From Phycisphaerae bacterium (GTDB lineage Bacteria > Planctomycetota > Phycisphaerae > Phycisphaerales > SM1A02): a DNA stretch of 64,000 bases. Within the stretch, counting starts at the first letter, position 1. Every line of letters begins with the position of its first letter. Positions 34,858 through 42,280 of this stretch are shown here, piece after piece. A model generated the notes under the pieces. The model was not told the origin of the DNA. It searched no databases and saw nothing but the letters and a program-made list of their open reading frames with translations. A program made the translations under genes and the position numbers. The stretch lies in contig JAEUIU010000085.1 of assembly GCA_016795065.1 (NCBI GenBank), positions 1 to 64,000 of the forward strand, written 5' to 3'.

Positions 34858-36230
34858 GCGAGCACGATACGGCCTTCCATCTCGCGATGGAATGCTCGCA
34901 ACGCGTCACGGCTGTCGACCACGAGGCGCGAGTGCTTCGCGACCATGGCCCAGTCGAAGGCCGCGTGGTTGGTCGAAACCAGCACGCAGTCGTAGCCCTT
35001 GAGCGTGTCGGGGGTGATCGTCACGCTCTTCATCTTGAGGTCGTGCTTGCGTCCGGCCCAGGTTTCCGGGCAGTGCGGATCGCTGTAGTCGACGAGGGCA
35101 CCCTTGGACTTCAAGATCTCGATCAGCTCAAACGATGGGCTCTCCCGGACGTCGTCGATGTCGGGCTTGTAGGCGAGGCCCAGGACGAGGATCTTCGAGC
35201 CCTTGACGCTCTTAGCCCGGTCGTTGAGGGCCTCGATGACCCTATCGACGACATAGTGCGGCATTGATGTGTTGATCTCGCCGGCCAGCTCGATGAAGCG
35301 GGTCGACTTGCCGACCTCCTTCGCCTTCCAAGTGAGGTAGAAGGGATCGATCGGAATGCAGTGTCCGCCGAGGCCGGGGCCCGGATAGAAGGGCATGAAG
35401 CCGAAGGGCTTGGTGCTGGCGGCACGGATGACTTCCCAGACGTCGATGCCCATCGGTGTGAGCACGGTCTTGAGTTCGTTGACGAGGGCGATGTTGATGC
35501 AGCGGAAGATGTTCTCGAGGAGCTTCGCGCTCTCGGCGACTTCGGCGCTGGAGACAGGCACGACATCCTTGACGCCCTTGCGGTAGACGCTGGCGGCGAG
35601 TTCGGTCGAGACCTCGTCGAGGCCGCCAACGAGCTTCGGGATGGTCGAGGTCGAGTGCGACTTGCGGCCCGGATCCTCGCGCTCCGGCGAGAAGGCGCCG
35701 AAAATGTCGCGGCCGAGCTGGAGCGACTTTCCCTTCTCCCCGGCGGCCCTGAAGATCGCCGGCATCATGTCGTCGCGGGTCGTGCCCGGGTAGGTGGTCG
35801 ACTCCAGGATGACAAGCTGGCCAGCGCGAAGCGTCTTGCCGATTGCCTCGGCGGTGTGCAGGATGTAGCTGATATCCGGTTCCTGGTGCTTTCCGAGGGG
35901 GGTCGGCACCGCGATGATGATGATGTCAGCCTCGCCTAGGCGCTTGAAATCGGTGGTCGCCTCAAACCGGCTGCTCTCGGCGAGGCCCTTGATCATGCCA
36001 TCACCCAAGTGCTTGAGGTAGTTCTCCTTGCGGGCGATGCAGTCGATCTTGCGTTGGTCAATGTCAAAGCCCAGAACCGGCATGCCACCGTCATGAAGCG
36101 CTGCGGCGAGCGGAAGGCCGACGTAGCCAAGGCCGATGACCCCAACGGTCGCGCGGTTAGTCTTGATGAGCTCCCGAAGGCGTTCAGCGGCGGGGGCGAC
36201 GGGACGAGCGGTGGCGGCTGGCGTGGTCAT
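34854..36230 (-). CDS. wbpA: Nucleotide-sugar 6-dehydrogenase (WbpA type)
   Basis: UDP-GlcNAc/UDP-glucose 6-dehydrogenase family enzyme that makes a UDP-uronic acid. Seen: VGVIGLGYVGLPLAAAL (NAD fold), AVPTPLGKHQEPDISYI, STTYPGTTRD, FSPEREDPGR, ENIFRCINIALVNEL with the catalytic Lys region just before it (AESAKLLENI), the active-site Cys in GPGLGGHCIPIDPFYL, and LAYKPDIDDVRESPS. Length 458 is typical; WbpA-like proteins carry the PGPGLGGHC form. An N-terminal stretch rich in Ala and Pro precedes the fold. It heads a three-gene operon with two glycosyltransferases. Substrate choice between GlcNAc and glucose is not certain. Confidence 0.88.
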   Translation of the reverse strand: MTTPAATARPVAPAAERLRELIKTNRATVGVIGLGYVGLPLAAALHDGGMPVLGFDIDQRKIDCIARKENYLKHLGDGMIKGLAESSRFEATTDFKRLGEADIIIIAVPTPLGKHQEPDISYILHTAEAIGKTLRAGQLVILESTTYPGTTRDDMMPAIFRAAGEKGKSLQLGRDIFGAFSPEREDPGRKSHSTSTIPKLVGGLDEVSTELAASVYRKGVKDVVPVSSAEVAESAKLLENIFRCINIALVNELKTVLTPMGIDVWEVIRAASTKPFGFMPFYPGPGLGGHCIPIDPFYLTWKAKEVGKSTRFIELAGEINTSMPHYVVDRVIEALNDRAKSVKGSKILVLGLAYKPDIDDVRESPSFELIEILKSKGALVDYSDPHCPETWAGRKHDLKMKSVTITPDTLKGYDCVLVSTNHAAFDWAMVAKHSRLVVDSRDALRAFHREMEGRIVLA

Positions 36231-36364
36231 GGCGTGCCTAATCGGGTTTGGGGCTCTCAGTTGGCCGAACTGGACCGAAAGGGTGAGAGTCGGGTAGCGG
36301 TTCGAGAGGGGCGGAGAGAGTAGCCGGAACGGAGACGGGATGTTCGTCGCCGTCGGAGGTCACC

Positions 36365-36416
36365 GGGATTCAAGTAAGGGATTCAAGTAAGGGATTCGAG
36401 TCAGGAATTCGAGTCA
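36365..36416. repeat. Four tandem 13-bp units at the end of fliS
   Basis: Unit 1 and unit 2 are identical (GGGATTCAAGTAA); unit 3 is GGGATTCGAGTCA and unit 4 GGAATTCGAGTCA. The stop codon of fliS (read on the minus strand) is inside unit 4. This is a short tandem duplication, probably slippage, in the gap between fliS and the polysaccharide operon. Confidence 0.85.
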
Positions 36417-36869
36417 GGCCTGAACGCTGAAGCGGGGAGCCTGATCGGATCCCTCGATTGGCGTCTCCATCGCGATCGGTGACGCGACGGCGCCCGCCTT
36501 CACTTCCTTCATCAGCATTTCCCACGTTTCGCGGTCGTACTGGAGGAGGCCGATGACCTCCTGAACTGGCTCCACGGTCCTCTGAAGACTGGCCTCGACA
36601 AGCCGCTTGTACATATAGGTGTACAGCGCGGTCATACGTTCGCAGAGGGCCGGATTGTGCTTGGACTGTAGGCTGCAAATCAGCTCAGTCAGAATGGCTT
36701 GGCACTTCGTGGTGGCACTAAAGGCCCCCTCAAAGTCCTTGGACTCATAGCCCAGCTTGGTCTGCTCGGCGAAGCGTATGGCTCCATCCAAGAGCAGCAT
36801 GCGAAGCTCGGCCGGGGAGGCCGTCAGGACCTTGGTTCGAAGATACGCCTGGGGGGAAGCAGCCGACAT
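36414..36869 (-). CDS. fliS: Flagellin export chaperone FliS
   Basis: A 151-residue four-helix chaperone that holds unpolymerised flagellin for export. Seen: AYLRTKVLTASPAELRMLLLDGAIRFAEQTK (given here in outline), with the family pattern 'Y...V.TASP.EL..MLLDGAI....A', followed by TALYTYMYKRLVEASLQRT, matching the FliS family, and a Met/Ala-rich tail of about 30 residues beyond the usual end. It lies 124 bases downstream of fliD on the same strand, the standard order in many flagellar loci. The 3' end sits in a set of 13-base tandem repeats, so the tail could vary in length between strains. Confidence 0.9.
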   Translation of the reverse strand: MSAASPQAYLRTKVLTASPAELRMLLLDGAIRFAEQTKLGYESKDFEGAFSATTKCQAILTELICSLQSKHNPALCERMTALYTYMYKRLVEASLQRTVEPVQEVIGLLQYDRETWEMLMKEVKAGAVASPIAMETPIEGSDQAPRFSVQA

Positions 36870-36992
36870 GCGTGTTCTATCGGCCTGTTGAGGCCGTCAC
36901 TTGCTCGGGGTCGGGGTCTTCGGACGAGGTCACTTGGCCGTGCGGCCCGCTCGCGACACATTGGGGCGGCCGCTAAGGGGGTACTCCACCGG

Positions 36993-39900
36993 TCAACCGA
37001 TCAGGCTGGTGATGGAGGAGATGGAGGATTGTTGGCTCGAGAGCTTGGCAAGGGCCTCCTCCATGGCCGCGAACTGGGCTTGGAGACGCTCTCGCCTGGA
37101 CTCCAAACGAGTGTCAAAGAGGGTGATTCGCTCGTTGCTCCGGGCGATCTGGCTTTCGAAGCTGTCGCTGGCCTTGGTAAAGGCACCGTCGACGGTGGAT
37201 GTCAGCTTGGCCAAAGCCTGATCAAAGAGATCTCCGAACCCCAAAGCAGTGCTGACGATCTTGGAGGAGCCGACTGTGATGCCTGGGAACTGACTCGTTG
37301 CGGCGACCTGCTCCTGCTCAAAGGTCACAAAGAGCTTCTCGACGGAGTCGGGGTCGTTGCTGTAGGCCTCGTCGAACTTCGCCTCGTCAAAGGTGATCTG
37401 GCCGTTCTTGCCGACTCGGATCCCAACCTGACTCAGGTACTGGAACGCGCCGTCAACATTCTTGGCCTTGCCCTGTAGGGTGCTATAGAGCACCGTTCGG
37501 GCCCGGGCGAGCGTCGGGTCACCCAGCAGGACGCCCTTCTTCTCCGTATCGACGTTGTACGAGTCGTAGGTGTTGAGCTTGTCGACGATGGCGTTGAAGG
37601 CAGTCACCCAGTCAGTGACCTTGGTCTTGATGCCGGTGACGTCCCGCTTCACATCGATCGTGACAGCCGCATCGGAAGCCTTCGCAACCGTGACGTCGAG
37701 TCCGGTGACCAGATCCTCGAAGATGTTGTCGTTGCTTCGCAGAACGAGACCAAGGGAAGGATCGCTGTTGCCGAAAATGACCTCGGCGTCGCGTCCCTCG
37801 CTCAGGGTCGAGAAGCCAAGATCGACGCCGCCGGTGTCGATCAGGAGCTTTCCGTCCTGGCCTGCCATGATGCTGCTGAGCGTCAGGTAGAACGGCGTGG
37901 CGCCGCTCCCGGTGTTCACGCTGGTGGCAGAGACCGGAACGCCGGCTGCGTTGAGCTTCGAGATCACCTTCTTGAGCGTGTCGCTTGTCTCAAGGTCGAC
38001 CGTCTTCTCGTACGACCCTGCTATGTCATCCCCGGCCGCTTCGGCCGTACCGGCGATGCCGAGGAACTTTGCCACCGATCCGCTCACGTCCGCAACCTTC
38101 ATCTTAGTGGTGGGTGTTGCCGCGGTATCGAAGAGCGTGATGCCGTCTCCGGTGCTGTTGACTCGGGCCTCGACGTCCAGGCCGCGGGAGTTGATTTCGC
38201 GAAGGATGTCGTACAGCGTGGTCGAATCACTATCAATATCGATGGTGGCGGACTCTCCGGTGGAGTCGGTCAGCTTGAATTTGCCGGTGCCGATGCCGCG
38301 CCCATAGTTCAGCGCGCCGACCGAGGTCGCCTCACCGATGTACTTGATCTCGAGATTGGCTCCGCGCAGCGTGTTGGACGCAACGCCTGCGTTGGCGATT
38401 CCGAGGGCGGACGATGCCGTTCCGCTGATGATGAGGTTGCCGCTCCCGCCGCTGCTGTCGGTGACAAGGAGGCTTCCGTTGTCGTCACCGACACTCAGCG
38501 AAATATCGACGGGCGAGGGTGCCGAGGCCGCCGCAGAGTTGATTGCATCAATGAGATTCTCGAGCGTCGTATAACTATCAAGGTTGTTGATCGTCACCGA
38601 CGCGCCACTGCGGTCCTGAAGCGTGAGCGAATTCGTGGTGTTCGTCAGGCCAGCCCCGCCGTTGATGTTCCTCGCCAGCACCGTGCCCACGCCAGAGAGG
38701 ATCCTGCTCCCGATCGGATTGGAATCGGTGAGATCAAATATGCCCAAGTCGCGAGCCGCTTTCTCCGCGATGGTCGTGGCGATCGACGATCCGTCGACAT
38801 CGCCGGCCGTGACCGCGAACTCGTAGCCGCTGACCAGCCGCAGCCCCGTGCCGGCGGCATTGACTTGTGCGGTGACCTTGCCCTCGGTCGCTTCGGAGAT
38901 GCGGTCGATCACGTCCTGAATGGTTGAGGCCCGAGCCGTCTTGACCTCGTTGACGATGAGGTCGCCATTGATGATCGCGCCCGTGCCGGTCGCACCCGTG
39001 TAGATGCCAAGATCCTGGGCCGTTTCCTCGTCGCTCGGGCCTGCACCGAGGACACGAAGGGTTTCGGCGCCGCCCATCGTGTCCGTCAGGACGAAGCCGT
39101 CGCCGTCACCGTTGATGGTCATCACGACCTTGTTTGACCCAAGTTCCGCGGCGAGGGTCTCGTTCACGCGATCGAGCATCTCTTCGACGGTGGTGACAGC
39201 TTCCTCGTCCACCGTCCCGTCATCCTCCAGGACCTTGCCGAGATTGATCTCGACCGAGACGCCTGTCGACGTCTTGACGATGAAGTCCGCCGCGTCCGTC
39301 GTGTTGATCTTGACGCCGGAGCCGTTGTTGAGTGACGCCAGCTCAGTGTCATCGGTGATGGGGAGATTCTCGCGGCCGAGTGAGACCCCATACGTGGTCG
39401 GGGTCACCCCATCGTCAACGAAGATCTTGAAGTCGGAAACGCCGTCCCGAATGAGTACGCCGAGGCCGTCGTTGAGAGAGGCCAGGGTCGTGTTGCCGCC
39501 CAGAATGTTGATCTGCGACGAGGTGATCGTCGAGCCGGCTGTCGAGCCAGCGATGCCGAGGTCGGTCGCTGCATAGGAACCTGAACCGTTGCCGACTATG
39601 AGGGAGCCGCTGCCTCCGGATGTGTCCGTGAGGACGAGTCTCTCACCGTCGATTCCTGCAGTCACGCCAATGTCGTTGTTCGCGTTGATGGCAGTGACGA
39701 CGTCGTTCAGAGTAGTCGCCTTCGAGAGATCGATGGTTGCGTCCGCGCCCGACTTGTCGGTAACCACAATCTTCCCGCGGCGAACGCCGTTGCCACCGTT
39801 GAGTGACTCGAGGTCGACGGTTCGAGCGACGCCGACATCGCCGAACTCGAAACTGAGCGAGTCGAGTCCGAGCGGTGAAGCGTCGTAGGTGGCGAGGCCT

Positions 39901-40238
39901 CCGCTACGAATCTGCGACGTTGATGCCAGGCGGTTGACGAAGAACTGGTAGGAGCCAATCGGCGTGGTGCTGTCCGCGGTTGCCGTAGCGACGCTCTCAT
40001 CGCTCGAGGTCGACGTCGCCGACCTAAAGACCTTGTTCACGCGGAAAGAGGTCGAAGCGGACTTCAGTGCGAGTAGCCGGGAATTGACATCCAGAAGCGA
40101 GGTTCGCTTGCCCTGGAGGGTGGCGATCCGACTGGTCAGGGTGTTCTTGCCACGCGATTCGAGCGCGATGAGTTGCTCAATCAACTGCGTTGAGTTGATC
40201 CCGCTGATCAGGCCGACGCCCGTTGAAATTCCGCCCAT
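36993..40238 (-). CDS. fliD: Flagellar filament cap FliD, unusually long
   Basis: Filament cap, 1081 residues. The ends are canonical: MGGISTGVGLISGINSTQLIEQL at the N-terminus (FliD_N) and, at the C-terminus, a coiled region with NERITLFDTRLESRRERL, LQAQFAAMEEALAKL and SQQSSISSITSLIG (FliD_C). Between them lie several copies of a flagellin hook-IN type module with repeated 'L.D.SG..ATIDL....TL.DV...IN' (for example DKSGADATIDLSKATTLND, DSTGESATIDIDSDS and DRSGASVTINNLDSYTTLE). Common FliD proteins have about 450-700 residues. The start has GGAG 9 bases upstream. Exported through the flagellar system and expected at the filament tip. Confidence 0.92.
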   Translation of the reverse strand: MGGISTGVGLISGINSTQLIEQLIALESRGKNTLTSRIATLQGKRTSLLDVNSRLLALKSASTSFRVNKVFRSATSTSSDESVATATADSTTPIGSYQFFVNRLASTSQIRSGGLATYDASPLGLDSLSFEFGDVGVARTVDLESLNGGNGVRRGKIVVTDKSGADATIDLSKATTLNDVVTAINANNDIGVTAGIDGERLVLTDTSGGSGSLIVGNGSGSYAATDLGIAGSTAGSTITSSQINILGGNTTLASLNDGLGVLIRDGVSDFKIFVDDGVTPTTYGVSLGRENLPITDDTELASLNNGSGVKINTTDAADFIVKTSTGVSVEINLGKVLEDDGTVDEEAVTTVEEMLDRVNETLAAELGSNKVVMTINGDGDGFVLTDTMGGAETLRVLGAGPSDEETAQDLGIYTGATGTGAIINGDLIVNEVKTARASTIQDVIDRISEATEGKVTAQVNAAGTGLRLVSGYEFAVTAGDVDGSSIATTIAEKAARDLGIFDLTDSNPIGSRILSGVGTVLARNINGGAGLTNTTNSLTLQDRSGASVTINNLDSYTTLENLIDAINSAAASAPSPVDISLSVGDDNGSLLVTDSSGGSGNLIISGTASSALGIANAGVASNTLRGANLEIKYIGEATSVGALNYGRGIGTGKFKLTDSTGESATIDIDSDSTTLYDILREINSRGLDVEARVNSTGDGITLFDTAATPTTKMKVADVSGSVAKFLGIAGTAEAAGDDIAGSYEKTVDLETSDTLKKVISKLNAAGVPVSATSVNTGSGATPFYLTLSSIMAGQDGKLLIDTGGVDLGFSTLSEGRDAEVIFGNSDPSLGLVLRSNDNIFEDLVTGLDVTVAKASDAAVTIDVKRDVTGIKTKVTDWVTAFNAIVDKLNTYDSYNVDTEKKGVLLGDPTLARARTVLYSTLQGKAKNVDGAFQYLSQVGIRVGKNGQITFDEAKFDEAYSNDPDSVEKLFVTFEQEQVAATSQFPGITVGSSKIVSTALGFGDLFDQALAKLTSTVDGAFTKASDSFESQIARSNERITLFDTRLESRRERLQAQFAAMEEALAKLSSQQSSISSITSLIG

Positions 40239-40357
40239 ACTCGTACACTCCGGTGGGGGTCAAAGTGACCGTTCGACGCGCAGCCTTGGCCTCTTGTCGG
40301 CCCAGACTTGCCATGCGTGCAACCGTCGCGCCAGCAGCGCCATCCGGGCTGGCACGG

Positions 40358-40555
40358 CTATGCGGCTCGACGGGTGCTGGATCGCTGACTGGGCTTGGCG
40401 GAGGTTCCTGCCTCGCAGATCGGCCTCCAGCAAGGTTGACGCTCACCACGCTGTTGCATGGCCAGAAGGTCCGAGGCCCAATGGGCCAACACCCGCTGGA
40501 AAAGCTCCCGAGTTTCGCGGAGACGCACTTCGGCGTCGGGTATGGTCACATCCAT
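40358..40555 (-). CDS. Possible small flagellar-locus protein, 65 aa
   Basis: Begins MDVTIPDAEVRLRETRELFQ and continues as an amphipathic helix for about 40 residues, then becomes Arg/Ser/Pro-rich. A good ribosome-binding site (GGAAGGA, about 4-5 bases before the ATG) supports translation. It lies upstream of fliD on the same strand, where small export chaperones or FlaG-like genes often sit, but I cannot match it to one. A second frame (40177-40449) overlaps and may be the reason the tail looks poor. Confidence 0.4.
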   Translation of the reverse strand: MDVTIPDAEVRLRETRELFQRVLAHWASDLLAMQQRGERQPCWRPICEAGTSAKPSQRSSTRRAA

Positions 40556-40744
40556 GTGTTCCTTCCCGTGAGAAGTCGACCGGCTCAGCCGGAGGTCGTG
40601 ACGAGGCCCCGCGCCAGCGGCTGGCTAGGCGCGAAGCCTCTCTCACGCGTGATCGGGTCGGATGAGCGGGCGGTTCAATGAGTTCGCTGGGATTGGAAGA
40701 AGGAAGGGCCGCTCCACCTGGGGTATAAGGGCCGATAAGAATCG

Positions 40745-40760
40745 TGTTCCACGTGGAACT
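40745..40760. promoter_or_regulatory. parS: parS-like ParB-binding site
   Basis: TGTTCCACGTGGAACT, a 14-base perfect palindrome (GTTCCACGTGGAAC) matching the consensus parS TGTTNCACGTGNAACA at all but the last base. It lies about 80 bases before the parB start, where binding of ParB could repress or spread over its own promoter. Confidence 0.9.
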
Positions 40761-40840
40761 TGGTGGACTAGCTGACGTTGGTAGATGGACCGCTGGCTGT
40801 GGGCTAGGCTGTGCCGCCGCTAGATCAAGGAGTTGCGGAT

Positions 40841-41968
40841 ATGAGTCAAGAGAATGATCCGAAACGCCAACCTCCCCGAAAACTCGGGCGCGGACTCGAG
40901 TCCTTGCTGAAAGTCCCCGTTGAGATTGTGATTCCGCCGTCAGCAAAGGGAGGATCCGGCGAGGGGCACCTAGGTGTCCCAAGTGGAGCGGGGCTTCCTG
41001 ATACTTCCCACGCCAGCTCCCCCGGCGGAGGGATGGACGCTCGCTCCCAAGCCGCAGGATCATCGAAGCAACCTGACCGGGAGTCGGGTGCACCATCCGT
41101 TCCACGTGGAACGCCCCCGACCGACGCCTCATCACACACCTCGGGAGAACCCAATGACCAGGGGCTTGTTCTCCTTGCACTTGATCAACTCCGTCCCAAT
41201 CCACGACAGCCGAGACAGGATTTTGAGCCAGCCGCGATAGCCGCGCTTGCGGAAAGCATCCGCACGGCTGGGCTTATGCAGCCAATTGTGGTTCGTACGG
41301 GGGGTGATGGCGCCTATGAGATCATCGCGGGCGAACGCCGATGGCGTGCAGCTCGTCAGTTGGGCCTGCTGACCATTCCGGCCATCGTTCGTGACGTAGA
41401 CGATCAGACCGCCGCAGAGTGGGCGCTCATCGAGAATATCCAGCGAGCGGATCTCAATCCAATCGAGCGGTCGGCGGGATTGAGGCGGCTCATCGACGAC
41501 TTTGGCCTCACCCATCAGGAGCTTGGCGAGCGCGTCGGCTTGGACCGAGCCACCGTGTCGAACCTGTTGCGTCTTGCCGATTTGGATCCGTTTTCGCGCG
41601 ACGCCGTTCGAACGGGGAAGCTCACCCAGGGCCATGCCAAGGCGCTCCTTGCGATCAGCCGCCTTGATCTACGCCAGACTCTCGCCGCGGCTTCGATTTC
41701 AGGCGAGTGGTCGGTCCGCGAGCTGGAGCGCCGGGTGCGACAAACAATTGAGCCCACCCCTGAGCGAGCGTCCTACGCCGAGGGAGCTCCTCTTCGATCC
41801 TCCGCCCACCTTGAGGACCTCGAACGCAGACTCAGTGAGCACCTTGGTAGCCGAGTCACCATTCAGCTCGGCCGTAAGCGCGGCTCAGGACGGATTCTCA
41901 TTGATTTCTATAGCCTCGATCAGTTCGACGGCATCTTGGCGAAGCTCGGGTTCTCCGAGGCGCAGTAG
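40841..41968 (+). CDS. parB: Chromosome-partitioning protein ParB
   Basis: DNA-binding CTP-switch protein that loads at parS and organises the origin region. Seen: LGRGLESLL near the start, a poorly conserved linker rich in Gly/Ser/Pro (about 30-105), then ALDQLRPNPRQPRQDFE, ESIRTAGLMQPIVVR, EIIAGERRWRAARQLG (CTP-binding signature), WALIENIQRADLNPIERS, the helix-turn-helix (LTHQELGERVGLDRATVSNLLR) and a C-terminal dimer domain. ATG 40841 has AAGGAG 9 bases upstream. No parA gene is next to it. Two parS-like sites lie just upstream and inside the gene. A locus near the replication origin is expected but not proven. Confidence 0.92.
   Translation: MSQENDPKRQPPRKLGRGLESLLKVPVEIVIPPSAKGGSGEGHLGVPSGAGLPDTSHASSPGGGMDARSQAAGSSKQPDRESGAPSVPRGTPPTDASSHTSGEPNDQGLVLLALDQLRPNPRQPRQDFEPAAIAALAESIRTAGLMQPIVVRTGGDGAYEIIAGERRWRAARQLGLLTIPAIVRDVDDQTAAEWALIENIQRADLNPIERSAGLRRLIDDFGLTHQELGERVGLDRATVSNLLRLADLDPFSRDAVRTGKLTQGHAKALLAISRLDLRQTLAAASISGEWSVRELERRVRQTIEPTPERASYAEGAPLRSSAHLEDLERRLSEHLGSRVTIQLGRKRGSGRILIDFYSLDQFDGILAKLGFSEAQ
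41098..41113. promoter_or_regulatory. parS: parS-like site inside parB
   Basis: CGTTCCACGTGGAACG, a perfect 16-base palindrome with the same 14-base core as the site at 40745, located within the poorly conserved linker region of parB about 85 codons from the start. The linker codons (VPRGT) appear free to hold the site. Confidence 0.88.
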
Positions 41969-42280
41969 CACCCCATCAGGCTCTCTGTGTGGCAATCGGA
42001 GAAGTCACACCTGAGGGCATCTGACTTGAGCTGTCAACAGAAGGTAAGCCTCGCCGCCTCGGGCGTAGGTCACAACAAGCCGTCGATTCACAGCCGCGCA
42101 GCTTGCTGACCACGTGGTCCGGCGGCCGGACGTCTCAATGAGGATCGCTCTCCTGCGCTCACGTGTCCGAGTCCGTGCCAGAGTCTGATTGGCCTTTGAG
42201 CTCGCCCAGGAGCACTGCTCAAATCTCACCCGATGCCTCTTATGCGGTCCAATCCCTGCGCCCTAATGCTGGTGCTGGTC
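41969..42280. other. Gap of about 310 bases without a gene
   Basis: Convergent gap after parB and after the cytochrome gene on the other strand. A minus-strand GTG-led frame (42005-42229) exists but shows no domain, no good ribosome-binding site and no neighbours, so I do not call it. No tRNA or terminator hairpin of note is visible. Confidence 0.5.

Noticed and set aside
36365..36416. CRISPR-like array
   Set aside because: Units are only 13 bases, directly joined without spacers; a simple tandem repeat.
40177..40449. 90-codon minus-strand frame overlapping the start of fliD
   Set aside because: It runs through the fliD ribosome-binding site and codons; Pro/Ala-rich with no family; the frame at 40358 has the better leader.
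40443..41204. 253-codon minus-strand frame over the start of parB
   Set aside because: Its only striking residues (FHVER) come from reading the parS palindrome; it is antisense to ParB.
42005..42229. 74-codon minus-strand frame in the gap after parB
   Set aside because: GTG start without a ribosome-binding site, no domain and no conserved neighbours.
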